Shown: positions 8,445 through 17,853 of the stretch, one piece after another
Position numbering within the stretch: the first letter of the stretch is position 1
Layout of the letters: every line of letters starts with the position of its first letter
Source of the DNA: Pelosinus sp. UFO1
Lineage (GTDB): Bacteria; Bacillota; Negativicutes; DSM-13327
Reading direction: 5' to 3'
DNA: 64,000 nucleotides
Assembly: GCF_000725345.1 (NCBI RefSeq)
Contig: NZ_CP008852.1
Coordinates: 4,456,001-4,520,000 of the forward strand
Notes under the pieces: generated by a model
Database searches by the model: none
Seen by the model: the letters and a program-made list of their open reading frames with translations, nothing else
Told to the model about the DNA's origin: nothing
Program-made: the position numbers and the translations under genes

Positions 8445-8918
8445 TTACTTCGCGTTTAATTTCTTGCCAACTTCGTCGGTAATATCCTGACCACCAAAAA
8501 CAACATTGCTCTTATCCATGACAACTGCTAAACCTTTTGCATTAGCTACTGCTTTAATTGCATCATCAACTTTGCTATATACAGGAGCAATTAATTCTTG
8601 TTGTTTCAAGGACAATCTTTGTTGTACTTGCGCATAAAAATCTTGTTTTTCTTTATCATTCATGGTAGCTGATTTCGTTTCGAAATCTTTTCTTGCTGAT
8701 TCTACTTCAGCCTGCATTGTTTCTTGGGCTTTCGCCATATCAGGATGCTGAGAAACCAGAACTTGATAATTAACAACACCAATATTTGAGGAGCTGTTGG
8801 CGCTTGCCGCATAGGATTTACCGCTTTGGGATAAAGCCAAACCAACGATACCCAACATAAAAAATACTGCTATTGCCAAGGACACAAACTTAACTTGTTT
8901 TTTATCAAATTTAAGCAC
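8445..8918 (-). CDS. OmpH/Skp-family periplasmic chaperone (paralogue 3)
   Basis: 157 aa, closest of the three to classical Skp in length. It has a signal peptide or uncleaved anchor (about 15-37, ending SYAASANS) and no lipobox Cys. The mature part opens IGVVNYQVLVSQHPDMAKAQ, with a coiled coil at about 65-125 and the ending GGQDITDEVGKKLNAK. GTG start at 8918 with AGAAGGG upstream. It is the first ompH transcribed after bamA and the POTRA-like gene, which fits chaperoning of outer-membrane proteins to BamA. Confidence 0.87.
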   Translation of the reverse strand: MLKFDKKQVKFVSLAIAVFFMLGIVGLALSQSGKSYAASANSSSNIGVVNYQVLVSQHPDMAKAQETMQAEVESARKDFETKSATMNDKEKQDFYAQVQQRLSLKQQELIAPVYSKVDDAIKAVANAKGLAVVMDKSNVVFGGQDITDEVGKKLNAK

Positions 8919-9023
8919 AAAAACCCTTCTCTCTGCCTACCGGCATCAAATTTTTACCTTTTAATTATAACAGGGTACACTTACATATTCAAGGCATTGC
9001 TTGTAAAAGAAACTATATAGTTT

Positions 9024-10304
9024 CTACAAATTTCCAATTAATCGCAGCCATTGATCATCTTTCGTAATAATATATTCTGCACTTAAGAAATCGTGGAGTT
9101 TGTACCGAATGCCTAGCTCATTGTAACCATTCTTGGGAGTGCGTTCTAGACGTAATGCCCAATTGGATTTTAGCTCTTGCTGAAGCCATAATCTATCCTG
9201 TGCACTCTTTGTATCGTATTTCAGTCCCAATGTGGTACTAGAGCCAATCTTATGTCCCCACCCAGGAACAAACTCCCAGGCGACGGTACTAGGAATGAAG
9301 TTTACTTCTACAAAGGCTTCATCACGCTTGCCGATAAACTTTCCAAAGTGCAATCTAGCCGAAGTATTATCTTGCCGTCGTCCCATGTCCAAATAGCCTT
9401 CTAGGGTAACTTTGTATTTATCTGTTTCTACCTTCAACGCAATTTCAGTGTCAACTCCAGGATTAAGCCGGGGAGTAACTTGCAAACCATACTTTTTAGC
9501 TAAAGGCTGTTCAGCAACAGTGGATACGAGTTGCGTAGTGAAATAATCACGGTGTCTTTCAAGAAAAGCCACAGGTAAACCAATAAGGTTCTTACTTGTA
9601 TCATCCATCGTCGGGCGTGCAGCGGCTAGTAAAATATTTGGAATCGTTTCTGACCTAAGAGATACATGTACATCCTGCACTACCGTTCCGATGGGCGATA
9701 ATGACACTTTCACAAGAGTATGGGTCCCGGGGATGACTTCTATGTTAGCTCGAAACTCTGGCAACTGAGTGGATAGCATTTCTCTTGTCGCTATTTTCGA
9801 TAGCCCTCCTGCCCAGTCTACCGCATCAACTGGCAATCCGATCAACACATCACTTACTTTTTCTTCTACATTCCCCATGTCTTGTTTAATCAGTTTCACT
9901 ACTTCTGCCGACAAATTACCAAAATCATATTCCACTGCTACCCCTTGTACCACATCTCCCCATGGAGCCACCTCTACTGTTAAAGTAGTATTCCCACTAG
10001 GGGCAAGAGTAACGGATTGCACCGAATATCCAACTAAGACTCGATCAAATATTTCTTTGATCAGTTTTTCATAAGAAGCCTTACCTTCTACAACTTCACT
10101 GATCTTACGACCAACCACCATCTGCTCTCCTACAGTACCCACACTGGCAGCCATACGTTTGGCAATCTTGGGAGGTGGCATTTGACTAGAAACAATGGTA
10201 ACTGTTACTTTCTCCACTTCATCAGAGGCGTGGGCCACTCCTGACAATAGAAAAAGACATAGGAATGCAGTTATACAAACAAGACTAAAGGGATTCCTAT
10301 TAAT
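9024..10304 (-). CDS. secreted POTRA-like/beta-rich protein of unknown function, best start AUU
   Basis: Counting from TTG at 10247 gives 407 aa beginning inside a signal peptide with no Shine-Dalgarno. The frame stays open upstream to an ATT at 10304, 9 nt after a strong GAGGAGG (10320-10314), and the added residues (NRNPFSLVCITAFLCLFLLS, then GVAHA) complete a good signal peptide. The mature N-terminal half has two or three alpha/beta units (about 50-260) like POTRA domains; the last third (LEGYLDMGRRQ to DQWLRLIGNL) is strand-rich and probably membrane-embedded or barrel-like. It sits between bamA and ompH, so an outer-membrane assembly role is likely, but I do not recognise the family. 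Confidence 0.75.
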   Translation of the reverse strand: MNRNPFSLVCITAFLCLFLLSGVAHASDEVEKVTVTIVSSQMPPPKIAKRMAASVGTVGEQMVVGRKISEVVEGKASYEKLIKEIFDRVLVGYSVQSVTLAPSGNTTLTVEVAPWGDVVQGVAVEYDFGNLSAEVVKLIKQDMGNVEEKVSDVLIGLPVDAVDWAGGLSKIATREMLSTQLPEFRANIEVIPGTHTLVKVSLSPIGTVVQDVHVSLRSETIPNILLAAARPTMDDTSKNLIGLPVAFLERHRDYFTTQLVSTVAEQPLAKKYGLQVTPRLNPGVDTEIALKVETDKYKVTLEGYLDMGRRQDNTSARLHFGKFIGKRDEAFVEVNFIPSTVAWEFVPGWGHKIGSSTTLGLKYDTKSAQDRLWLQQELKSNWALRLERTPKNGYNELGIRYKLHDFLSAEYIITKDDQWLRLIGNL

Positions 10305-10341
10305 GATAATGCACCTCCTCTTAGTTTACCATATTATAGAT

Positions 10342-10374
10342 TTTCGGAGTCAGGTCATAGACCTGACTCCGAAA
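10342..10374 (-). terminator. perfect 15-bp hairpin after bamA
   Basis: TTTCGGAGTCAGGTC and its exact complement flank a 3-nt loop, just downstream of the bamA stop. On the minus strand a weak T-rich tail follows. It probably terminates or stabilises the bamA transcript. Confidence 0.6.
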
Positions 10375-10384
10375 TAAAGTTAGC

Positions 10385-12151
10385 TTAGAATTGTCCACCA
10401 AAGCTAAAGTGAGTTTTCGCACCTTGACCGCCTTTAGCGTAATCAAGACGAATGGGGCCGATTGGTGTAGAAACACGAATCCCTACCCCGACACTAGCCT
10501 CTAACTCATTGAGTTTATATCCTTCACCAGTCCAGGCTTTACCAATATCACTAAAGGCTACACCCTCTACTTTACTAGCGATAGGGAAACGATATTCTGC
10601 TGTAGCAGCAAGCATTTTATCACCTTTAAATTGGTCATCGCGGTAACCACGAAGAGTATCTGAGCCACCTACGGCAAAACGGCCACTGTCTGGCATTTTA
10701 CCATCAGCATAACCTACTGTTCCCCGTAGTGCTACAACTTGTGCATGTCCTACTTTAATATAGTTGCGAGATTCCGCAGTATATTTATTGTAGTTAAAGT
10801 CACCTCCAAGGGTTTTCCCAGCGAATTCTGCAGTCAGGGAAACTCGGTTGCCTTCTGTTGGACTAAACACATTATCCCGAGAGTCATAGACACGCATCAA
10901 GCTGATGCTGTTCGTGGTACCAAAGTTATCTTTTAAATAGTTTGGATGGTTTCCCATAAAGGTTGTAGTGGCTGTATCAGTTTGTACACCACTATAATCC
11001 ACACCTGATACCCACTTTACATAGCTATCATCACGATGTTTCAAGGTAATATAATTCTGAGTATATTCTCCTTGAGGACGTCCTAAAGTAACATCAAAAC
11101 CTCTACGATTTTTGTCATAGGTAGATCTGGTGCTACCATCATCTTCATAATCATTATACTCATTTGTCATGTTGTAGAAATTAAAGCCAAGAGAGGTTTG
11201 TTTGGCATCTAGCCAAGGACGAGTATAGCTTACGGAATAGTTCCGATTGCTTGCCGTACCACCAAACTCCCAGTGTAAGTTAATTTTGTCTCCTGTTCCG
11301 CGGAAATTGTCGTCACCAAGTTCGATGATACCAATCATACCGTCGGATTTACTGTAACCGCCCCCAATGGAGAATTTACCCGTTTTTTGTTCCACTACTG
11401 TGGTTTCAAGAACGATTGCATTGGGTTCTTTACCAGGATTCAGTTTCATATTTACATCTTCAAAATAGCCAAGGTTGTACACCTTTTGCATACTACGTTT
11501 GGCATCTTTCACATTGAAGGGCTGATTTGGTTTCAACTTCATTTCACGAGTAATAACATAATCCTTAGTTTTCTCATTTCCTTTAATTTGGATGCCTTCC
11601 AATACCCCTTCATTGATGGTAATTGTCAGTACACCACCAGTACCCATTGCCACATCACTTACCTTAGTCAGGATAAATCCTTGGTCATGGTAATATTGTT
11701 CAATGGCTCTTACATTTTCATTCAAAGTTTTCGAATTTAAGATACTGCCTTTAGTAACTTTCAGCATACTACTTAGCTTGTCTGTTGACACCTTCGTATT
11801 GCCTTTAATAATGATATCTTGCAATACCGGGTTTTCCATCACTGTATAAACTACCTGAACTCCTTCTGGAACTTCATTAAAGTTGGATACTACATCAAAA
11901 AAAGTACCTAGTTCATAAATAGCCTGCATATCTTGTTTGATTTTCTCCGCTGTTAACGTTTCACCAGGTTTCACTTTCACTACATCCATGATCGTCTTTT
12001 CCGCCACAGTAGCATTTCCCGTTATAGAAACGGAAGTGACTACTTTACCAGTAGGATCTGCGGCGTAAGCAGGAGACAAAATGGAGAAAACAAGACTGAG
12101 ACTAAAGATAGTCGCAAGTAGTATATGCCTATAGTTTTTTTGGATTTTCAT
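10385..12151 (-). CDS. bamA: outer-membrane protein assembly factor BamA
   Basis: Central Omp85 protein that folds beta-barrels into the outer membrane. 588 aa, shorter than E. coli BamA (about 810) because it has three rather than five POTRA domains: about 37-108, 109-185 and 186-262, each opening with a strand like VTSVSITGN, LQDIIIKGN or LEGIQIKGN. The 16-strand barrel (263-588) contains the Omp85 lid-loop motif LRGY and ends in FSFGGQF with the C-terminal Phe typical of outer-membrane proteins. The signal peptide ends SPAYA (about residue 30). AGGAGG precedes the ATG. The neighbourhood (tamB upstream, ompH downstream) agrees. Confidence 0.96.
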   Translation of the reverse strand: MKIQKNYRHILLATIFSLSLVFSILSPAYAADPTGKVVTSVSITGNATVAEKTIMDVVKVKPGETLTAEKIKQDMQAIYELGTFFDVVSNFNEVPEGVQVVYTVMENPVLQDIIIKGNTKVSTDKLSSMLKVTKGSILNSKTLNENVRAIEQYYHDQGFILTKVSDVAMGTGGVLTITINEGVLEGIQIKGNEKTKDYVITREMKLKPNQPFNVKDAKRSMQKVYNLGYFEDVNMKLNPGKEPNAIVLETTVVEQKTGKFSIGGGYSKSDGMIGIIELGDDNFRGTGDKINLHWEFGGTASNRNYSVSYTRPWLDAKQTSLGFNFYNMTNEYNDYEDDGSTRSTYDKNRRGFDVTLGRPQGEYTQNYITLKHRDDSYVKWVSGVDYSGVQTDTATTTFMGNHPNYLKDNFGTTNSISLMRVYDSRDNVFSPTEGNRVSLTAEFAGKTLGGDFNYNKYTAESRNYIKVGHAQVVALRGTVGYADGKMPDSGRFAVGGSDTLRGYRDDQFKGDKMLAATAEYRFPIASKVEGVAFSDIGKAWTGEGYKLNELEASVGVGIRVSTPIGPIRLDYAKGGQGAKTHFSFGGQF

Positions 12152-12170
12152 GCATAACCTCCTTTTTGTC

Positions 12171-12728
12171 TTACTGGCCGCGTAATGATTTTCCGGCGGC
12201 CCGCACTAATTTTTGCATTTCATCTGGTGATACAGAAACGGATGATTCTCCTTGAGAAGAGGGCTCAGACTTTTTTGTCTGACTAACTACATTATTGGTA
12301 GTAACTTTTCTTACTGGCGGAATATCTTCCTTGACGACTGCCTTCTCTTCCGGTTCTTTTAAAACGGGAGGATTCGGTTCCGCCTTGCTATTCCAGGGTA
12401 TCTTGGATTCCACTGGTAGGCTCGATTTTTCTACCAAAGGAACAGGTACAACACTTTCTGATTGATGGTTCCACCAATACAATCCACTCAAACCAATTGC
12501 CATCACTGCTGCGCATAACAAGGCAACTCCATGACGCAGGGCAATGTACTTGTAGCGCCAACGCATAGAGCGGTTGGCTTCTTTAACATGTTGAAGTTCA
12601 GCTTGGGCTAACATCAAATCCAACTCACCACGGATGTCTTTTTCCTTATCAAAAGCTTCTTCTGCTTTTGTTAGCCATCCTTTTGCTGAACGCAAGTGCT
12701 GATCAATATTCTTTTTTAAATCAGCCAT
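12171..12728 (-). CDS. single-pass membrane protein of unknown function beside bamA
   Basis: 185 aa from the ATG at 12728 (GGGGTG 6 nt upstream); an earlier in-frame Met lacks a Shine-Dalgarno. An N-terminal helical, charged cytoplasmic part (MADLKKNIDQHLRSAKGW) leads to one membrane segment at about 68-84 (HGVALLCAAVMAIGLSGLYW). The extracytoplasmic tail is Pro/Lys/Glu/Ser-rich and ends SPDEMQKLVRAAGKSLRGQ. No family recognised. It lies between the sigma factor gene and bamA; the TM plus Pro-rich linker resembles envelope-spanning or anti-sigma-like proteins, but there is no direct evidence for either. Confidence 0.7.
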   Translation of the reverse strand: MADLKKNIDQHLRSAKGWLTKAEEAFDKEKDIRGELDLMLAQAELQHVKEANRSMRWRYKYIALRHGVALLCAAVMAIGLSGLYWWNHQSESVVPVPLVEKSSLPVESKIPWNSKAEPNPPVLKEPEEKAVVKEDIPPVRKVTTNNVVSQTKKSEPSSQGESSVSVSPDEMQKLVRAAGKSLRGQ

Positions 12729-12882
12729 ATGCAACACCCCTATTATAAACAATATATATAATCCTGCAAAGAGGCCAGATTATGGTCATTGAATATACGG
12801 CAAAAATGTTTATATTCGGAGATTAGCTGTCGTTACTATGAACATGCACCCTATATGTGCCCTTTTCCTCATTGTTTGGCAG

Positions 12883-13521
12883 TTACCAGTTCTGCATAAA
12901 CCTGGATAACATACCACGGATACGTTTTATACCTTGCTTTTGCAAGCGGTAAATATGAGAAATACTTACATCTAAACTTTCAGCCAATTGTTTTGGTTCA
13001 CAATCCTCTAAAAAAACGCCACTTAATACAGCATGTTCGTTACTCGGTAAACGGTTCATCGCATTCTTTACCTGCTCTATAAGATAGTTATGCTCCGCCT
13101 GACTAGAAACACCAGCTTTCGTGTCTATCAAAATATCCCTTAGGGTAATATCTTGCTCACTAGATAAAGGACTATCAATACACACGACACCGAATTTCCC
13201 TTCTCGCTCCATGTAATTGAGCATACGACCACGAATTCGTTGCGTAGCATAGAGGCTAAAAGCTACACCTCGCTTATGATCATATTTCTCCACTGCCTCA
13301 ATTAAACCAACAGTTCCTTCTTGGATCATATCCATCATTTTAGTCTCATCCAAGCGCCAGTTAGATGCTACCTTAAATACTAAAGGCTGATACTGTTCAA
13401 TGATCTTACTTCGACATTCTAAATTTTCCTTTTCTTTATACCCCTGCCACAAGTTCTCCTCTTCTTCTCTTGTTAGCAACTCTATTTTTTTCAGTTCTTT
13501 TAGATATTGATTTAAAATCAT
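12883..13521 (-). CDS. sigma-70 family RNA polymerase sigma factor (FliA/SigB-F-like size class)
   Basis: 212 aa from the ATG at 13521 (AGAAGGG 8 nt upstream). Region 2 is seen in QYQPLVFKVAS, DMIQEGTVGLIEAVEKYDHKRG and FSLYATQRIRGRMLNYMERE; a short linker follows, then region 4 with a helix-turn-helix (LAESLDVSISHIYRLQKQGIKRIRGML). Region 1.1 is absent and region 3 is reduced, so it is an alternative sigma factor. It is encoded 15 bp after tamB and before bamA, suggesting a role linked to the envelope, but promoter targets cannot be deduced. The neighbouring small membrane protein could be its partner. Confidence 0.85.
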   Translation of the reverse strand: MILNQYLKELKKIELLTREEEENLWQGYKEKENLECRSKIIEQYQPLVFKVASNWRLDETKMMDMIQEGTVGLIEAVEKYDHKRGVAFSLYATQRIRGRMLNYMEREGKFGVVCIDSPLSSEQDITLRDILIDTKAGVSSQAEHNYLIEQVKNAMNRLPSNEHAVLSGVFLEDCEPKQLAESLDVSISHIYRLQKQGIKRIRGMLSRFMQNW

Positions 13522-13536
13522 CTTAATCACCCTTCT

Positions 13537-16500
13537 TTAAAACCTAAACCTCGCCTCTGCCCCAAGCCATGTTTCATTCTGGTCATCAATTGAACCTGTT
13601 ATATTGAGGCGTCTGTTTATACTATAGCGAAAGGATAGCTCACTTTTCGTATGATCCACGCCCACGATATAGTTTATTAGTAATTTATCAGTTAAATATT
13701 TACTCATTTGCAAATTATAAACTTCCCGGTTGACTGTAGAATCCTCATTTTTATCTGCAGAGCTTTTTTTGACAATATTGGAGGTGGTATCTCTAATAAA
13801 ACGAAACTCATCCAAACCTAATGCATTTCTCAAACTACCTTCTACCTCACTAACAAAGCGCATTTGTAAACCGGCATCAAGGGCACTAACAAGTTCATCT
13901 CGTCCGATTTCCGAATTTGCACCATTTTGTTTATCAAAATAATGGCTGCGCAGAGTCAGGAGAGATAAGATTTCCTGCTGATTCATCGCTGGCTCCGAGG
14001 TTAAACTAAATTGCATTGTCCTAGCTGGGCCACTTACATTCAGATTTACCAAGGTCTGTTGCAGACGAGTCTGAGCACTTAGCTTAACGATAGGTTCAAA
14101 AGAGGCATATTGCCTGAATTCAACGCTGGCTTCATTGACTTTAAATTGAGTCCTAAGGTAACTGACAGTACCACGAATCCCAATAATATGTCCTGTAACA
14201 TCCGGCTCCATCATGCTTCCCCCAAATTTCACCCGTCCAGCAGCTAAAATATCATATAGATAAGGGTTGTAAAAACGCACTTTTTTGCCGATTGCAACTT
14301 CCACATCTAAATCCATATTCAACTCAGATTCCTTGATTTCGGGAATAGTGGGAATATCAATCATGTCATTTTCAAACAACAGTTTACCTGCCAGTTTTGC
14401 CTTACCTCCATCATGGCTAAGCTTCAATTTGCCATCAATAGGTCCTGTAAAGTATTTACTGCGAATAACAGGTTTATCCAGTAACAAGGATATATCATAG
14501 TCAGCTAAACCTAATCCCCTTATTTTGGTGGTACCTGTGACACTGTATAAGCCGCTTCCCATATGTCCATCAAATTTCTTAATATTTATTGTATCACCTT
14601 CAAAGGCAATATCAACCCCCACTTTTTGGATAGGGTCTTTCAGTGCTGTTAATTTTAAGGTTCCATCATTGACAGTAATATTACCCATCAGTATTGGTTG
14701 TCCTAAGGTCCCTGTCACAGTAATTTCGCCTTGTGTTGGGCCTTCAGCCCATGCGACTTCTTTTGTTAATAGGGACAAAATACTTAAATTGGCTTGGTCC
14801 AAACGTACTTTGAGATTCATTTCCTCCCCACGATTTCCTTGTTGCCTACCATCTTGACTTAATGCCGCAACTGGAATCACCCCATAGGCGCTGGCTTGGT
14901 AAGGACCCTTTTTTAATAAGACTTGATTCACATGGATAATTTCGTTGTCTAAGATCAATAAGCCATACAAAGAATCAAAGGTAGCATTCCCTACTCCGCC
15001 ATTGGTAATATCTAAGGATAGCGCTGTATGGGGATTATCGGAGAATCCAGAAACTTGAGCTGCAAACTCTAATTTGCCTGTAGGCTTTACGCTGGTATTA
15101 AAGAAGGCGGCCACTAATCCGGCATCAATATCCCTGCCGCCTATTTCTAAATCAAGGGGACCATTTTTATTCAAATCTGCAGTGCCTTGTACCATAACAA
15201 CCCCTGCACCTTGATGTACAGTAAAATCGTTAACGGTAACCTTATTATTTTCCAATCTAACATCAATCGTAACCGCTTCTAGCGGATAGTTCTTAATACT
15301 TCCCTCTTTTAAATCTCCTGTTACGTGGATGATGGGCTTATCCATAGTCCCATTCATTTTAATCTGTCCGTTAAGGAGACCACGAACTTCTTTGTCTCCT
15401 AATTTGCACATTGCAATGATTGGTTTTAATTCTCCATTTTCTACATCAAGAGTACCATACATTTCTCCCGAATCTAGAGTAAAGCCACCAGAAAAATTAA
15501 ATTTGCCCTTGCCTTGCTGAAAAGAAATCGCGGGGATATTTACTTCATTTCCAGAAACTGCGATGGTACCTAGGACGCCAGTAAATGTTTGGTTATTAAA
15601 GGATAATGCATCCGCGGAAAGTTCACCAGTAAAGTTAGGAATGGCAGGAGTGCCTGTCAATTTCCCTTTAAATTTTGCCTTCCCTGCGGCTGTATATGGA
15701 ATCTTGCTAGTAATATTGATTTTCGCAAGATCAATATCTTGGGCTACTACATCAAAATTTAAATCATTATTGGGTGAAATACTACCTGACAACTGGATCT
15801 GTGTACTGAGTGACTGAATAACAAAGTTATTAATTGTTGTTATCCCTAGCTCCCGTTTGTAAAAACCTGTTCCTTTTGCAAGGAGTTGCCCACGAAAACT
15901 ACCATCTGTCAGGGTAATATGTCCATCAATAGTGAGATTATCCAAAGGACCTTTTAAGGTCATTTCATTATCTACATTACCTGTCAATTTTTCACCTGGC
16001 GCCAACAAAGCTATCAGAGTTTCCGCTCTAGCTTGCTGGGAATTGACTACCATATTAATTTCCTGCTGCCCTGTTAGTTCTAAGGTTCCCTGTATTTTAT
16101 GTTTGGTTACCCCGTAGGTCATTTCAACGTTTTGTAATGCAATTTTCTGAGGATTCAAGTAAAGACTTCCAATGATTTGGGTAAAGGGTTGGTACAAAAT
16201 CTCCCCATTATCAGCCCTAAAGTTGGCTGATAGTTCAGGAGCAGTAAGCGTGCCATGAATTTCCCCATCAAACTGGCCTATTCCTTCAACTTTCTTCCCA
16301 AGCTTTTCTCCTAAGAGTTGTAATGGTATTCCTTGTCCATATACCTCTAGCTGCATATTTTGCCCTGTAATTAAACCTTTGGCGGTAACCATGCCTTGCC
16401 CCAAGCCAACATTAAAATAATCGACTGTAACATTACCACTCTGGTAATAAAAGCCACTAGCAAGAGAGGTAAAACTTGTACCACTATATTTTCCCTGCTC

Positions 16501-17853
16501 CATGGCTAGGTTGCCCTGTATCTTGGCATTTGCCAAGGGTCCTGTACCTGTAATTACTGCCGTCCCATCCACATAGCCACTCATAGAGGGTATCATCTCA
16601 GCTAAATTCTGCGTATCAATGTGCTGCCCTTTTAAAGCAAGCTGGTAGCTAGTGGTTTCTGGTTCTACTTGACCTGATATAGTAACATGCCCGCTAAAGA
16701 CATCCGCATCTAGTTGATGAATGGTTATTTTTTTATCCGCCATATCTAACTTGGCCTGTACATCAGATACTGGATAGCCTGCAATTTCTCCCGTCTTCAT
16801 TCCTACATTACCAATAACAGTAGGATTACTGGTAACGCCTGTGACTCCAGCCTCAAAGGATAACTTACCGTTGATTGGAATATTTTCCCCGAGGACTCTA
16901 GGATCAAAATCAGTAGAAGCCACTGTTAAATCCAATATTGGCTCACTGGCATCTATACGGACACTACCACGCACAGCGATTGGCTGATCAAAAACTTGGG
17001 TTTTAGCAAAAACGTATACTTTTTTATTAGTAAAAGTTATGCCTCCATCTATTTGACGCAAGGGTACACCGTCAATATCTACATCCGCCTTTTTGAGCTG
17101 TGCTTCACCAGCCCATTCTATATTGCCTTTGTCATAAGCGGCAATAACTTCTACTTTTTCTGCACTACCGCCTACCAGATTGATAGGGCCATCCGCTGGG
17201 CATAATGCTTGGTAGTCAGCCAACATCAATTGATCTACCGTAAGAGTTACCGTACTACGGCCTTGGGTATTGATTGTTCCTTGACCTTTCAGCGCCGCTC
17301 CATTATGGAAAGCCTGAAGCTTTAGTTCTACTCTTGGTTTATTCGCAAAATCTAAAGTACCATTTAATTCTTCGAACTCCCATGTGGTGCTATAAGCATT
17401 TACAATTGCTTTACCCTCTACTAACTTCACTTTGCTGGTTAAAGGGGACTGCGTAGTTTTACTTTGGTTTAATACATCTTCAATATTCCAATGCCCATCT
17501 TTTCTTTGGGTAAGCCAAATAATGGGTTTTTCTATCTGTAAATCGGAAATAGAGCCCACTACATTTTGTCCCCATAAAATATTCCAAGGGCTATAGGAAA
17601 CAATAATTTTATCACTGGTAGCTAATTTTTCTGCTTGTTTATCGTAAATCGTAATATTATGTATGGTCAAACTATTGTAGGAAGTAACCTCAATATCCCC
17701 AACAGTTACTAAACTTCCTAACGCAGAAGCTAACTCTTCACTTAGTATATTCTGAGCTCCAGTCATAACTTCTTGGCTTCTAGTCAGCCAAAAAATACTA
17801 CCAGCAACAAGAAGCATACCTACTATTATTACTGCAATGATTTTCTCTTTCAT
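13537..17853 (-). CDS. tamB: TamB-like translocation/assembly module protein (AsmA-like, DUF490)
   Basis: 1438 aa from the ATG at 17853 with GGAGG 5 nt upstream; the GTG at 17871 has only a weak site. One N-terminal membrane anchor (about 4-22) is followed by more than 1,300 residues of repetitive beta strands, typical of the lipid-carrying groove of TamB/AsmA-like proteins. The C-terminal DUF490 region (about 1130-1438) includes IIGIRGTVSYLRTQFKV and ends WLGAEARFRF. TamB-type proteins bridge inner and outer membranes and move phospholipid or assist barrel assembly. No TamA is seen; bamA lies nearby and may serve as outer-membrane partner, as proposed in bacteria without TamA. Confidence 0.93.
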   Translation of the reverse strand: MKEKIIAVIIVGMLLVAGSIFWLTRSQEVMTGAQNILSEELASALGSLVTVGDIEVTSYNSLTIHNITIYDKQAEKLATSDKIIVSYSPWNILWGQNVVGSISDLQIEKPIIWLTQRKDGHWNIEDVLNQSKTTQSPLTSKVKLVEGKAIVNAYSTTWEFEELNGTLDFANKPRVELKLQAFHNGAALKGQGTINTQGRSTVTLTVDQLMLADYQALCPADGPINLVGGSAEKVEVIAAYDKGNIEWAGEAQLKKADVDIDGVPLRQIDGGITFTNKKVYVFAKTQVFDQPIAVRGSVRIDASEPILDLTVASTDFDPRVLGENIPINGKLSFEAGVTGVTSNPTVIGNVGMKTGEIAGYPVSDVQAKLDMADKKITIHQLDADVFSGHVTISGQVEPETTSYQLALKGQHIDTQNLAEMIPSMSGYVDGTAVITGTGPLANAKIQGNLAMEQGKYSGTSFTSLASGFYYQSGNVTVDYFNVGLGQGMVTAKGLITGQNMQLEVYGQGIPLQLLGEKLGKKVEGIGQFDGEIHGTLTAPELSANFRADNGEILYQPFTQIIGSLYLNPQKIALQNVEMTYGVTKHKIQGTLELTGQQEINMVVNSQQARAETLIALLAPGEKLTGNVDNEMTLKGPLDNLTIDGHITLTDGSFRGQLLAKGTGFYKRELGITTINNFVIQSLSTQIQLSGSISPNNDLNFDVVAQDIDLAKINITSKIPYTAAGKAKFKGKLTGTPAIPNFTGELSADALSFNNQTFTGVLGTIAVSGNEVNIPAISFQQGKGKFNFSGGFTLDSGEMYGTLDVENGELKPIIAMCKLGDKEVRGLLNGQIKMNGTMDKPIIHVTGDLKEGSIKNYPLEAVTIDVRLENNKVTVNDFTVHQGAGVVMVQGTADLNKNGPLDLEIGGRDIDAGLVAAFFNTSVKPTGKLEFAAQVSGFSDNPHTALSLDITNGGVGNATFDSLYGLLILDNEIIHVNQVLLKKGPYQASAYGVIPVAALSQDGRQQGNRGEEMNLKVRLDQANLSILSLLTKEVAWAEGPTQGEITVTGTLGQPILMGNITVNDGTLKLTALKDPIQKVGVDIAFEGDTINIKKFDGHMGSGLYSVTGTTKIRGLGLADYDISLLLDKPVIRSKYFTGPIDGKLKLSHDGGKAKLAGKLLFENDMIDIPTIPEIKESELNMDLDVEVAIGKKVRFYNPYLYDILAAGRVKFGGSMMEPDVTGHIIGIRGTVSYLRTQFKVNEASVEFRQYASFEPIVKLSAQTRLQQTLVNLNVSGPARTMQFSLTSEPAMNQQEILSLLTLRSHYFDKQNGANSEIGRDELVSALDAGLQMRFVSEVEGSLRNALGLDEFRFIRDTTSNIVKKSSADKNEDSTVNREVYNLQMSKYLTDKLLINYIVGVDHTKSELSFRYSINRRLNITGSIDDQNETWLGAEARFRF

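Noticed and set aside
10245-10247. TTG at 10247 as start of the POTRA-like gene
   Set aside because: No Shine-Dalgarno and it would cut off most of the signal peptide; the AUU at 10304 explains both.
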